A stretch of DNA of 64,000 nucleotides, from NCBI GenBank assembly GCA_034509925.1, contig CM067533.1, positions 1,071,001-1,135,000 on the forward strand, read 5' to 3'. Shown here one piece after another: positions 42,301 to 53,872 of the stretch. Positions within the stretch are counted from its first letter, which is position 1. Each line of letters begins with the position of its first letter. The notes beneath the pieces are model-generated. The model saw only the letters and a program-made list of their open reading frames with translations. It ran no database searches and was not told the origin of the DNA. The translations under genes were made by a program, and so were the position numbers. The stretch comes from Hirudinaria manillensis. Its lineage: Eukaryota > Annelida > Clitellata > Hirudinida > Hirudinidae.

Positions 42301-42899
42301 CTTCTACAATTTATATGGAGAAAAGAGATATCATTTGGAATTTTTGGCAGCCCAGCAAAATCTTCAGGTGTTATATATGAATGTTTGAATTCCTTATTTA
42401 TAAAATTATAATCTGGGTCAATATCCTCTAATTGAAAAGCTGAGTCTTCTTTATTATAATCAAAATCAAAATCCGAAACAGAAGCCATCTTCATGGGGGA
42501 AAACATAAAATTTCTTGTCTTAGACCAGCTTCTCCAGCCCGTCCAAGTCCTGTACTCGAACGGGCCTCGAAGTTTCAGCCTTCCTGAGGTATACTGAACC
42601 ATTCCATGTCCAGACTGCTGCAATTTTTTTCTCCCTAAGCAGTTTCCTTCCTTTTGCAAATATCTCTGAGTTTCTCTTTGTGAGATGTTCATTGACGAAG
42701 ACTTGAGAGTTGCCGCGTGTTCCACGAAGTGCTTTTTTTGCTGCATAGTGAGATTTTCCATTTTATTTTGAAGTTGTTCCTTTCAAATTTCTTCGAAAAA
42801 TAATGGCTAAATACATACGTTGTAAGTGATTGAATAGAAATTGGCAAAATGTATTCTGCATTTATCTCCCAGACATAAAATTCAATCGATCCATCATGG
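39326..42899 (-). mobile_element. Full-length, intact CR1/L2-like LINE
   Basis: About 3.57 kb with one long frame (42761-39486, 1,091 residues) and short UTRs. The ends are proposed from a 4-bp direct repeat GAAT (minus strand) at 42903-42900 and 39325-39322. I see no poly-A tail; the 3' end is TTAATGAAGG. Confidence 0.65.
39486..42761 (-). CDS. LINE ORF2: endonuclease-reverse transcriptase
   Basis: A 1,091-residue protein with no internal stops. An apurinic-like endonuclease (EEP fold) lies at about residues 145-355: FLHINCRSLPNK, AVTETWLND, GGGVGLFIHQD, VIYRPPKSN, LLGDFNLDV and SDHLPIYF, with all catalytic-type residues present. A reverse transcriptase follows at about 650-900: YRPISILPYFSKYFEKAI, FLDLAKAFDTVNHD, VPQGSVLGPLLFLIYINDL, the catalytic FADD box LLFADDTTVF, and FLGVIID. 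The C-terminus has SVRTSNNYRPTF. It nicks target DNA and reverse-transcribes its own RNA there. The motif set fits the CR1/L2/jockey superfamily. No separate ORF1 is seen; the ~145-residue N-terminus is lysine-rich at first and unrecognised. An intact frame suggests recent insertion. Confidence 0.95.
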   Translation of the reverse strand: MENLTMQQKKHFVEHAATLKSSSMNISQRETQRYLQKEGNCLGRKKLQQSGHGMVQYTSGRLKLRGPFEYRTWTGWRSWSKTRNFMFSPMKMASVSDFDFDYNKEDSAFQLEDIDPDYNFINKEFKHSYITPEDFAGLPKIPNDISFLHINCRSLPNKINDINILNNGIKAKIIAVTETWLNDSNCDSICIPGYSFIATSRSEKRGGGVGLFIHQDIVFSLIKRHSAAATFESMFVNLKLLNTTVTLGVIYRPPKSNLQLFSEELKVMLDQIKKNGDCVLLGDFNLDVTSDSTPVQEFLTTLSSHCLHPKIDQPTRITSKSATVIDNIFTNVFDRNSFSKIIVDDISDHLPIYFSFSASVLNYHRPISSPIRVHTVESIVRFTEEIEGMDWSEILRYCKTLEISKAYQSFINVYYEVYNKCFHIVPHRTKCYRFKKPWMTPGLLKSCKKKNNLYKKFLKDPSTENKSKFIGYRNRFKSVKDETIKRYYSEKFTEYSNNIRKTWDLLKLLLGRERYQPPPCAFYDCDGQPLTTPSEIAKSFNEYFASIGTKLAQKITPGSTFYKQYLGNPVSQSMYLNDVTPEEIIQISRTLKQSHSSGYDQIDPALARLSIPGIAQIIAALINCSFRSGIFPDDLKIAKVIPLYKSDSKENIANYRPISILPYFSKYFEKAIYNRTISFLEKHSIIKNNQFGFRQNHSTYMPIALLQTKISHRLDQGQSTIGVFLDLAKAFDTVNHDILLEKLHHYGIRGRCFSWFESYLKNRSQMVSFANQTSSLGAVNLGVPQGSVLGPLLFLIYINDLCNSSDRLECLLFADDTTVFLSGNNITELYSTMNTELEKLAEWFRANLLSLNTKKTVYMFFHKARKKFVLDDHTIYISNSSISRVESCRFLGVIIDQHLSFKQHIQYIAAKISKNIGLIYRIRRYINTKTVITLYYSFIYPYLNYCNLIWACNYSTCLKPLLNLQKKFLRVALCLPYNSHTDYAFTNLNILKIHQINNFHLAILMYKVDHHMLPRLFDSLFSKISSLHKYSVRTSNNYRPTFAKSVTGSRSIVCMGPKIYSAVPINITNISNLYGYKRALKHFIINSIGLN

Positions 42900-42905
42900 A
42901 TTCAT

Positions 42906-44760
42906 TGGCAGAGCTAAAGATAAACTAATGATAAAAAAAACTAATGATTTCAAATAATCACATCGAACCGCCATACTTTGTTCACAAAATTCAACTTTAA
43001 TTATGTCGAATCAAATTATGTTTATTTAATAAATAAATAATTAATCAAATCAATATCAGAAACCAACGTACATAAAAGAAAGCTTTTTGCCTCTCGTCGT
43101 CTCAGACCATATTCGATAAGATCACTTTAAATAAGTGAGGCTCGAATTTTCCTAGCGGTCGGCATCCTCTTTGGATTTTCCCAGGACTCATTTTATTAAT
43201 TCTTCCTTTATTGGTTAAAGTCCAAAATCATCTTATCTTCTAGTGCCATAACTTTGAGCGCTGTTACTTAATTGTTTTATGATCATTTATTTGAATTTGA
43301 CGTTTATCTCGATTACATATTTATTTAGAAATTTATTATGTATAGTTTATTATAAATAACTATATTTATAATATCTAGTATTAAAAACATTGATAATTGG
43401 TTAATCGGATGAGACCCGAGAGACTATTGAAGAAAACTGTGGTGCTCCACTTTTTCAAAAGAACATTTCAAAAGAATTCCCGGTTTACAAGTCTTCCAAG
43501 TTTCCAAAATATATAGAAAAAAAAATTAACACACATAAATAAAATTTCCTTTGGCTATAAATAAAATGAAAATGGCCCATCTATGTAAGAATGTGGTAAT
43601 AAAAATCTTAAATCTTAAATTAAAATAATCCTAACCATTCGGAAATTTTAAACTACCTTGCATACTTCTTACACACCAAATCGAGGTTTTTCTTTCAGAA
43701 TTTGAAAGGTAAAAGTCAAATGAGTCGAATTATAAACTCGACGCGTAGCTCAATAGTTAAGTAAGTAACAAATAAAAATGTTAATATAGCTATTAATAAA
43801 TAAATAAGTAATTTTTCAAGTGCAAAATAAGGTGATTTACTAATATTTTGGATCGAATTTATAGTATAGTATCGTTTGTGTGCGGTAGTTTACCTTCTAA
43901 ATTTACAAATTTATAAAGAAATTTCATATTAATTTAGCCCTAACTTTAAACCTTCTGAGACTTTATTATGAGCAAAACGGGAATTTGGATTGGATTTTGG
44001 TATGATTTTGCCTGGAAATGACAAAATTCGAACCATTGATAGATTGAATTTTCCATTTATAATTAATATAAATAAGTATTAAAATATAAATTAAAGTTAG
44101 CTCAGGTTTGACTACTCAGCAAGGAAGCGAAACAAACAGGGAATTACGTCTCATTTTTATTACCGATTTTGAGGGGTCAAGAGCACTCCAATGATAGAAT
44201 CAAGTATTGATATGATAAAGTTGCATGACAATCTTATCAGGCAATTGAAGCACACCACGATAAGAAACAATATTATAATATTGTCCTAATTATTATCTCA
44301 GTCATAAATATTGTTAAATAGTTAATCATGAATAGTGGTTTAGGATTTGGGTTAATATAAATGCCCTGTGATATAGAAAAAGAAAATATATTAATATATT
44401 TAATACTCAATTTTTAAATTGAGTGCTTTAAATCATTTACCCTCCTGTTAGAAATGTCTTGAATCGATGATTACAAGCGTAAATTCTACTATGGCTATGG
44501 TATCGCAGGTCTGTCATACCAATTTTCCAATGATTTGAAGCATTGGTCAGTTGCTTAGGATTTAGGGGAGTGTTGCCTATATTAATAGTAATAATATTAT
44601 TATAATTATATTGGCTTTAATATATGTTGGGTAGTAGTATTATCTAATCATTTATAGGAAATAGTTAAAAAAAAATAACAATAACTATTATTAATCGTTA
44701 AAGTGAGATTACTTTACAAGTAGAACCCAGAAACGCGTTCATTGGTTTTTCACTGGTTGC
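42906..44760. other. AT-rich region, no gene seen
   Basis: It should contain the 5' flank of member D. No coding exon or structured repeat stands out. Confidence 0.5.
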
Positions 44761-44761
44761 A

Positions 44762-44969
44762 GGTGCTTACGACATCGCAATCTTTTCAAGAACTTGGTCA
44801 CAACATTCAAGACAAACAAAATTGATTTTTATTTTTTATTTTAAGCAACTTTTCAATTGTTCTGATCAATTTATTAATAACGACGACCATGAGGATGATG
44901 ATCTCAAGAAAATCTACTCGGTTGTTGAGACCAATGGAAATCACAGATCACTAATCACGCCATTGCTCA
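44762..44969 (+). pseudogene. Possible orphan plus-strand exon(s)
   Basis: After the acceptor-like TTTTTCACTGGTTGCAG and again after TTTTTATTTTTTATTTTAAG there are short open stretches. The second (44845-44969) reads NNDDHEDDDLKKIYSVVET and ends at a donor-like CTCAG/GTTAAT. Codon content looks protein-like, but there is no partner exon, start or homology I recognise. It is the only plus-strand coding hint in a block of minus-strand genes. Confidence 0.25.
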
Positions 44970-45092
44970 GGTTAATTAACATTTATAGACCACAAAGCAA
45001 ACCAGATAGCAGTAGGTTAATCGATATTCAAATTATAAATTAAGACTTTAGTCATATTAATTAATAGTTTCTAATCAATTAGAATTCCCTTG

Positions 45093-45625
45093 TTAGAGGA
45101 CTAGCAACAGAGCGGCTAGTGTAAATACGGCCTTGAAGGGGCTGATAGAAACGCCAGAAGAAGCAGTTGTTACAGATGGTCCTTTAGTTGTTATTTCTCC
45201 AGTTACTCCGGTTGGATCCGACGAAGTTGGTCCTGGGTTTGCCGTCGTAGTTGTAGTTGTTGTAGTAGTTTCATTTTCTGGTTCACCACTCCCAGCAACT
45301 CCAATAACGATTTCACCTGCATCGTTGTCCAGAAGTGAGCACAAAGTTTGATCTGTCATCTCTAGTTTACACGAGTCCGAGGGTAGATTTAAAAAAGGGT
45401 TTAAAAAATATTTTAAAAAATATTAGAAAATATTTATGAAAATATATTATGATTAAATTATGTTAAATATATTACATCATAAATATTAAAGATAATAAAA
45501 AAAATAAATTTAAAAAAGATAATAATTCATGAAATGTCGTTAATCTTATCGAGATGACAGTCATACAGGAAATCCAACTCACCAAAAATGGCCAAGCAGA
45601 AGACGATGATGAAGACTTTATTCAT
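45093..45625 (-). CDS. Small secreted GPI-anchor-type protein with Thr stalk, member E
   Basis: Exon 1, 45625-45583 (43 nt), encodes the signal peptide MNKVFIIVFCLAIF and ends in phase 1 at donor GTGAGT. Exon 2, 45361-45093, starts after AAACTAG and gives EMTDQTLCSLLDNDAGE, then a nine-Thr run and a Pro/Thr/Ser stalk (PTSSDPTGVTGEITTKGP). The C-terminus VSISPFKAVFTLAALLLVL is hydrophobic and terminal, as in GPI signals. Total 103 residues. No known family recognised; one Cys in the mature part. Gene architecture is identical to members B, C and F. Confidence 0.75.
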
Positions 45626-48236
45626 TGTTATGATTTGATTGAGAGATTTCTTTAATTTTTTTCTGTAATTATTTTTAAAATTTGATTAATTAATTTTTAA
45701 AGTTGAAAAATAATTTAATTTTCTTCCGAATATATGGTAAATCTGCTTGCTTCAAGCGACGATTTTAGATTTCTTTAACGAAAATATAAATATAAATATT
45801 CATTAATTGACAGAAAATTCTTTCTAAATGTAAATAACCTGTATCAGTTAAAAACATATCTTATTTATTTCTAAATGTAATAAAATTAATTATTAATACT
45901 ATTATAACTTATATTAATTAATAAAAATATTACTATTAATATTAATTATTAATAATATTTTTTTTTTACAATATTTAAATTCATTTCTTAAACTTAAAAC
46001 ATTAAGAAATAGAAATATCAGTAATGATAGTATCATTTAGACCAAATGTTATAACAATACCGAAATCCACAAAATGAAATCAGTTGAACAAATTGGTCTC
46101 AACATCCAAACTAAAAGTCGCTTATGAATAAAATAATTATCAAATGAATATTAAACTAGCATTTATCTATTTATTAATAATAAATATATTAATATTTAAA
46201 TAATTTAAATAACATTAATCCATTCAAATTTGTATCTATTAAATAAAAATTAATAATAATAATAATGATAATAATATATTTAAATTATTCAACTCAATAA
46301 CGTAATAACGTTCTAATTAACTAATCCAGCAATTTTAACCAAGATTAAAATTAATAATACCAGATATCCTACGTCTGAACTGACAGCGACTTCGATCCGC
46401 CTTCGAATGACAATTTAAATGAACCCGATTCTGTGGATTTCAGAGAGATAAATAGCTCGATACCTTAACAGATTAACAGCTACGTTATAAAAAAATTCCT
46501 AGAAAAAAAAATTAGGCACTTCATCGTTTCTAAGTTTCAGGCCGGTTAGATGGTCTTAACTGGAGTTTAGGCAGGAATATATGAAATTTGAAATATATAC
46601 GATTATGAATCATACATTAACTTAGTAATAATAAATAATAATATAGTAATAATAATAATTCTTATTATAATCATAATAGTAAATTAATATCCTCTTTTTA
46701 GAAATGCCAATCTGGGACAGATGGAAATATCCTGATTATCTCTCGATAACTTCCATTTTAATATAACATATTTGTTTCTCCAATTTCTATTTATTTATTT
46801 ATTATTATAACCTTATTTCTTATTATAACCTTATTTCTTATTATAACCTTTTAATAATCTGCCGAAAGTCTGAAAAGACTTTACCTTTTGCATTCAAATG
46901 AATATGTCTTACGTAATTTTTTTTTTCTTGAAAAGAGGATTTCAAGCCGTTATCAAGTTAACTGCGCAGAATGAATAATTCTTATCACAATAAGATTAGC
47001 GCTGCTTCCATTGTCTCAAAAGGTACTTGTGTACTTTTTATGACGATGACGACGACGATGACGATGATGATGACGTTTATGACGTAATTATAACATCATT
47101 ATCTTGCTTTCAAGAGGGCAAAGAAGGATCCACCAGTAAGTGGATGAGCCTGATTGGGGATTGATTGGAATTTTCAATCAATTATGTTGATTATTGGTGA
47201 TTTGAATATGTTATTCTACGGAAAATATTTTTAAAAACCAACTTAATAAATCAATAAAAATAAATCTGCAGATTATTCAAGATTCAACAGTTACAGAATA
47301 CAGGGAATACTGAATACGTCAGTGATATTAATATCAACATACAATTAAAAATGATTTAATAATAATAATAATAATAATCCAGAAAATATTCAATTTACTA
47401 TTTAAAAAATATTAATTAAACATGCAATTGCTTAGTAACTGACGACCATTATTCAGTTACGTGAGTAGATTAGTTAAGCTTTTGAAGGTCGTGACCTTGA
47501 AGTTTCGATGTTGGTCACGAGATTGGTTTATTTATAATTAACGCGCGTGATTTATAATTAACTTTAATTAACCATTGAGAAAATGGCGCCACTTTCCACG
47601 GATTTGGTTGGGAGAATATATTCAATAAATGTCGTATATTCATATGAAAGAATGTATTTAATATATTTCATTGCGTTCAAATTTAAAATTAAAATTTATA
47701 TAAATTTAAATAAATATTTTATTTAAAAAAAATCATATATTATTATTATTAAGAATGGTTTTCGATCCCAATATTCGTTATTTCCAGCTTCTCTTTTGGA
47801 CAATACGCTGAAAAGAGACATTTTTCAATACATTGAAAATATAATATGAATATAAATATGAAAATATAAATATGAAAATATGAATATGGAAATATAAATA
47901 TGATAATATTTTTCAACTTCGAAATCCACTTTTAGTAAAAGTTGAACTGTTTTATCTTTTATTTTTGATAATTGTTGAAATTAACTTTTAATTTTTAATA
48001 ATCCGCGAAATTCATAATTAGTCCATTTGGTAAAATAATGATTTGTAATTTAAATCCTTTTTAATATAATTCTTTAGGCTAAAATGTAGAAAATACCAAT
48101 CCAAGGTGTCAAACATAACGTTGTCGACATGTTTTGTATATCTTTGTTGCTCGACCAGAACAACAATAAAATTTAAACTCAAACTTAATATTCAACAATA
48201 GATAAAAACACAAACGAAAAGATTCATTTAACATAA
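45626..48236. other. AT-rich region, no gene seen
   Basis: Noncoding by inspection. A GAC/GAT tract lies at about 47040-47075. GCCACTTTCC at 47587 and TATA-like runs are not distinctive enough to call. Confidence 0.5.
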
Positions 48237-48242
48237 TTTATT
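48237..48242 (-). promoter_or_regulatory. Polyadenylation signal AATAAA, member F
   Basis: Minus-strand AATAAA about 130 bases past the stop codon of member F. Confidence 0.5.
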
Positions 48243-48371
48243 TCAATTCACCCATCAAAATCACAGTCCAATTAAACCCAATTATGCAAATCGCCAGACA
48301 TTTACATTGAAGAAAGAAAACAAAAAACATGATCAAATGACTTCATCAATATTCATGAAATTAAAACAGGC

Positions 48372-49062
48372 TTAATAGCCCAAGACCATCTTGGCTGCTG
48401 CAGCTGAGAAGAGCAAGAGGCTGACTGGTGTCAAAGCGGCCGATGACGATGGAGCGGTTGTGGTGGCTTCAGCGCTGGTAGTGGTGGCTTCAGTGCTGGT
48501 AGTGGTGGCTCCACTGCTGGTAGTGGTGGCTTCGGTGCTGGTAGTGGTGGCTTCAGTGCCGGTAGTGGTGCTCGAGGGTTCTGGAGTCGTTTCTTCAAGC
48601 TCGCCAAACTTTACCTTGGCTTGGGCGATTTGGCTGGCTGAAAAGTGGATGGAAAAGGAATTGTCATTTTTAGTCCGATATTCGTCATCACATGCGTCGT
48701 AGATTGTTAATGTTTTGCCCGAGCTATTTGAAAATATTGTTGGTATTAAAATATGGCTATAACTTACTTTGTTTATATTTATTTGTCTATATTTAGTAGA
48801 AAGCGAGATAAATTTTTTTTTTGTACTTAACCCTAAAGCTCTATTTAAATACCATCACAATTTGAACCACTGTCTTGATATCAATTCATATCCATCGATT
48901 ACACTCGATAATTTATAAATGATAACTATTATATTGTCTAAATATTTATAAAATATATATAACACTTTTAAATATATGTAATACGTTTATGTTTAATACT
49001 TTTAAAATATTAGACTTACCGATAGCCAAGACACAGAGAGCGAGGAAAACGTATTTGTTCAT
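48372..49062 (-). CDS. Small secreted GPI-anchor-type protein with TEATTTS repeats, member F
   Basis: Exon 1, 49062-49020 (43 nt), encodes MNKYVFLALCVLAI with donor GTAAGT in phase 1. Exon 2, 48637-48372, follows a strong acceptor (CCATCCACTTTTCAG) and reads ASQIAQAKVKFGELEETT, then five tandem TEATTTS-type units (21 nt each), PSSSAALTPVSLLLFS and a terminal AAAAKMVLGY. About 102 residues. A Thr-rich, probably O-glycosylated stalk with a hydrophobic end suggests a GPI-anchored mucin-like surface protein. The acceptor could lie further upstream, but only this one keeps phase. A 5' UTR intron is possible (acceptor TTTTTTATAG at about 49090; upstream donor AGTTCAG/GTGAGA at 49568). Confidence 0.7.
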
Positions 49063-50330
49063 GGTGACTGAAAATTTCGGGACTTTCTATAAAAAAGAAA
49101 AAATATAAAGTTAATTGAAAAACTAACAAAACTTAAAACTCAATGCTTCGAGAAATTCATCGGAAAACTAATTTATATCATTTACTTGAAATAAAATATA
49201 ATTCGTGAAAATATTTTTTAATTCACGCTAAAAAAAATGTAACGATATTCTTTCTAAAGAATTTATAAATTTTAATAAATAATAATAATAATAATAGAAC
49301 TTTAAATTGATCCTAAAAATGTACAGAAAATGTATAAAGGACGTCTCAGACCATTTATAAAGATGCGACCATCATTAATACATTCGTTTATTTTAAAGTC
49401 ATAATTCATAAATTTAACTCCCTCGCTGAATAATCAAAAATAGATTCTATTTTAAGACACACGTCAAAATAATCCTTTGCAAAAAATACGATTTAACCAT
49501 TAATATATTATAAACCAAAAAATCCAAACAAAACAACTATTGAGACTGGCAATGTCTAAATTCTCACCTGAACTCTTGCTTAAAGCAAACTTCTTGAACA
49601 ATTGTGACTTATCATCGAGGAAGACACCCCAGCATTTATAGACGACCAAATTGGCCTGGCAAAATACCACTCGAACGAAGATGATCTGTGATTGGTCGCC
49701 AGAAAGTTTGTCTTTGCATGCCAACAGCTGTCATGGGTCTTAAGACATGGCTTCTTAATGTATGCAAATGTTTAGATTTCCGATTCAAACATAAGATACG
49801 TGCTTCCAAACAAGGGGTAAGAAGATCCAAAATTGAGCAACTCAGCGTTTTTTTCTAGCGACCTGTTAATACTTTCCTGTTGTTGGAATATTAAACTCTC
49901 CTTTTTTTTAATTTTGAAAATTTTATGAATGAAAATCTAATCGAAGATGTGAAACAAAAGAGAGCCAATTTGCCAATTTGTAGAGCAAAATTACCAATTT
50001 GAAGATTTTAAATACTACGGTTCATTTTGTGTACCGTCTAGCGGTACGAACACCTTTTTGGGGCAGCATTATCTGGTACTAATATTATATATTTAGTTTA
50101 TTATATTATGCATATTCTTTCAGAATCATCGTTTTCATGCATTTTTTGTATTTATAAATTAAGATTAAATCCACAATGTCAATACCAAAGCTCCAAAGCT
50201 CACCAAAGTGGCTGGAATTTACGTGAGCTTAATTAGCTTAACGACAGGTTAAGAATTTCAAACCTCTTTTAAGGGCTTTTGATTTCCCTGGTGATTCTTT
50301 GCTAGGAGAGGCATTCCAACATCTCTTGGT

Positions 50331-50349
50331 ATTATTATTATTATTATTA

Positions 50350-50415
<66 letters not shown>
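50331..50415 (+). repeat. (ATT)n microsatellite
   Basis: About 28 units, one interrupted. Confidence 0.95.
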
Positions 50416-50417
<2 letters not shown>

Positions 50418-52344
50418 ATTATCATCGTCATTGATCTCTATTCAAATACTTGAGACCTATCGGTGCTCGAAACGTTTCAAAGTGGAAAGCGATTTCGAAC
50501 TTTACGATTCATCTGCATTGTCCTTGACTGATTTTTACCTTGATTAGTCATTCAGGTGAGTGGAAGACAGTGCTTACTGATTATCATCTGATTCACGGTC
50601 TCACGTGTGGAAAGGAAGTGATATGTCGAGTGCGCTGCGTGTTTGTGTCTCGCGAGCCCACATCAGAGGCACATATAAATATTCAAATGTAAGTTATTCA
50701 TGTATTCATGGGTCATATGAATATGGGATATGCTAATGTATGTATGGTTCATTTGCATTGAGCAAATGTTTCTCATACAAGTTTTTTTGTGGTGGTATGC
50801 CACTATGAATTTCCATTAAACATTTACAAAAAAGTTAAAGCTAGTGTAGATCTGGTTTCTCGATCCGATTAAGTTAAACAAATTATTTTAAAAAATATTT
50901 ATAAATCTTGACGGTTATTCTCATATTTTCACAAAATATATTTGCGTTACTAGCAAAACCACAACTAATCAGAATAAATCATTTCATTATAATGTCTATA
51001 TTATTTATTAAAGCAACATCAAGGAGATGATAATGACAAAATGATAACGTAATGGTAACAGAATACTTATGTAACAGAATACTACTTGTACTGACGCTAA
51101 TGTTACGAAACTTAGATTGATGGCGCTGCATAAATGGAATTATTGAATGGATTAAATGTTTCGATTGTCTTTTGAAATTGATGGGCATTATCGGCATGCA
51201 ATATCTTTTCTTGCATTTTCCTTCAGATTTCTCTGTATCTTATTTCGGTCAGTAATCTTGACGGCATTGCTTATGGCTACCACAGTGTCTTTATATCCTC
51301 TTTGCAAACTTGCGCACCATAAATATATACGTGCGTGGATAAATATTAATAATAATAATAATAACTTAATAAATAAATAAGTTTATATCCTTCCCTCCAC
51401 GTTAATTTAGCTGTTAGCTGTTGACCACGGCTTTCAGTTCAATTAAGTCACATGTTTAATATGTTTATCAATTTATTTATTATCGGTGGGATTATTATTA
51501 TAATTACTATTTAGAACGAATCCGTGGTCTGTCATCTGTGGTATATCAACGAGTAAGATTGTTGTTGCAAGATCTTTTCCCAAAGATTAGAGACAGGGAT
51601 GTCCTCTGCAATATAATCATAATAATAATCAATACTAAGCATAAACATTTAATTTTAATTACTTAATCAATGACTAACTCATAGAAAATAAATCACAGAT
51701 TGTTTAGCATAAGAGATCTAAATAAAGAAAGCAATCCATTACTGGAAGCAGTTCCAAGAATGGCATTGTGTCTAGCCGAATATCATCTCCATCAACGTAA
51801 TGTTATTCAATACTAACACAGACTCTCAAGAACCAAGAGCCTTCCTAATTGAATTGATCTCAACAATAAACCTACAAAGCTCCTGAGATCCACAACTCTT
51901 AAAGGTAAATTCCATCACCTGAGGCATTGGACACCCATCAGGTTGAGATGACCAGCAATTAACTGACCTACATTGCGTAACATGGCCCAGAATGACCATT
52001 AAGTTTAAGTGAAGACGTGACCGTGACATTCTCTTACGTAATCCCCGTGTGTGTCATGGAAATTTAAATGGTTGATTGGTTGAGTGATTGGTGAGTTAAC
52101 TCCTTTTAATTAAATGGAATGCTCGGTCGGAGTAGGTCAATGTGATCAATTTCAAAGCCATTTGCGGTGCAATATCGGGTCAACATACCCGAGGTGCCCT
52201 GACTAAATACTACTTAATAGGGAGTCTGAACTGGCCAAGACTAACGCCGTAACCAATAAATCAGCTTTATACCCTTCGAAATCGACAGCTAGATTGGAAC
52301 AGCCATCTAGCCGCCAGGCGACTGCTAACATGGCTAGCTAGCTG

Positions 52345-52418
52345 GAGCATCGATGCTCTTTTACCTAGTGAATGCTAACATCTAACATCTAAGAACAAAG
52401 AGCTATCTGTTAGATGTT
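52345..52418. other. Palindrome and stem-loop in a GC-richer island
   Basis: GAGCATCGATGCTC (52345-52358) is a perfect 14-bp palindrome. AACATCTAACA (52377-52387) pairs perfectly with TGTTAGATGTT (52408-52418) around a 20-base loop. CTAGCTAGCTAG-type sequence lies just upstream. No open frame accompanies them, so this could be a short non-autonomous element or a structured noncoding RNA. Confidence 0.4.
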
Positions 52419-53872
52419 GAAACCGGTCTAGGGCGGTCTCACCTTCAAAAGGGTATTGGGCACCTGCACGTATGGCAACAAAGGTGTCAGAGGTGCAGTG
52501 AAAAGGCCAAATTTAGAAGATCGCTTGGCTGTTGTCAGTGATGAAGAAGTTTGGATCTTTGCTTATATTTAAAACTCTCTATGGGTCTTTGAGAACAGAA
52601 GTGGTTCACTTTATAAACAAGTTTTTTTTTTACAGAGATTTCGAGACAAGACCATGACCAAGAAATAAAGAAATGAATTAAACTGTAGAAGCAGAAGATT
52701 AAACCTAGACTTAAATTGGTCTTAGCAGAATTCTTCTGAACTTATTTAATGTTTATCTCCGATGTATCACCGATGTATCACAAATGATAGCTGAAACAGC
52801 AATTACTGTTTCTCATGGATGGATGCATAGGTGACAGAGCATGGATGAAAGCATTGGGAGATCCTAAGGTATTCCAAGATTATGAAAGCAATTGAGTTCA
52901 TAATTTTAAACCTGTGCCTGGATAATCCGTCACCACCACCATCATCATCTTCATCATTATCCAGGCTGGTACGGACGAGGGACTAACATGCAAGTGACAT
53001 GCAACTAAGCTAAGCGTCACCATACAATATCCACACACCATTAACAGCTTTTAAAATGTTTTATCTACTACTTTATCTTGGATGAAAATAGATATCTGTC
53101 TGTCTGTTGATCAGACAATATAGAAAAAAATCAATTCTATTAACAACTTGGTTAAATACCAAAACCTCTCTTTAAGTTAAATGTTAAATATTTTGGACGA
53201 AAAGCAGAATTCAATGACATTCAAAGTTCACAGACGAACCAAGCAAATACCAACAACAAAAAAAAGAACATCCCAAATTCTCAGCCCAGATGTAGCGATG
53301 TTATAGCAAAGTTCTGGGCCCGCATGAAGTCGTGAATTGTGAATTGGTGAATTAGTGAATTGGTGAATGCTCGACAAGAGGGAATTGTTAATGCATTCAA
53401 ATGAATTATTAATGCATTCAAATGAATTCCAGTTCTTTTTTCCCCGTGTTGAATAAAAATAGGCATGCAAGTTATAATGATGGTGCTTTATTATAAATTA
53501 AAAATTATTAAAAATAATAATTAATAATAATAATAATAATATTGATGATTATTATTATAAAAAATTATTATACAATATTATTACCATACAATTATTTATA
53601 AAATGAGGTCATGGAATTGAAGAAAAAAATTATGCAAAAGATTATAAATTGAATGAATGCATGCATGACAGAACGATTGAGTGAGTGGATGAATGAATGA
53701 ATGAATAAATGAATGCATGCATGCTTAATTAAAGACATCAACTAGATGTTCTGTTCAAGATCAACATTGTAGCAAACCCGCAGACACATTGAAGGGAATT
53801 GTTATTATTATTATTATTGTTATTATTTTTTTCTTATAATATTATTATTACTACCACGGCCACCACCAGTGA

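Larger units (their letters stand above)
38651..42905 (-). pseudogene. Pro/Thr-rich mucin-like GPI-type gene (member D), signal exon split by a LINE
   Basis: Exon 2, 39174-38651, begins after CAACAG (phase 1) and encodes TCCESNV, then about 100 residues of PTKPTQTTQ repeats, a Ser/Thr linker and a hydrophobic C-terminus (FSKTLLLALIIAFLIN). Exon 1 is in two parts: 39321-39288 encodes KLTLILVLAVF with donor GTAAGA in phase 1 but has no start codon. A matching ATG AAT lies at 42905-42900, on the far side of the LINE at 39326-42899. Set side by side, the two parts have the MNK start, length and phase of members E and F. Whether a start inside the LINE can drive expression cannot be told from the sequence. 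Confidence 0.6.
49063..53485. other. No confident gene; includes a GC-richer palindromic segment
   Basis: The stretch 49568-49724 is open on the minus strand and ends at a good donor, so it may be a 5' exon of member F. An (ATT)n tract lies at 50331-50415. The region 52140-52560 is less AT-rich than its surroundings and contains palindromes, described separately. Nothing else looks coding. Confidence 0.4.
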
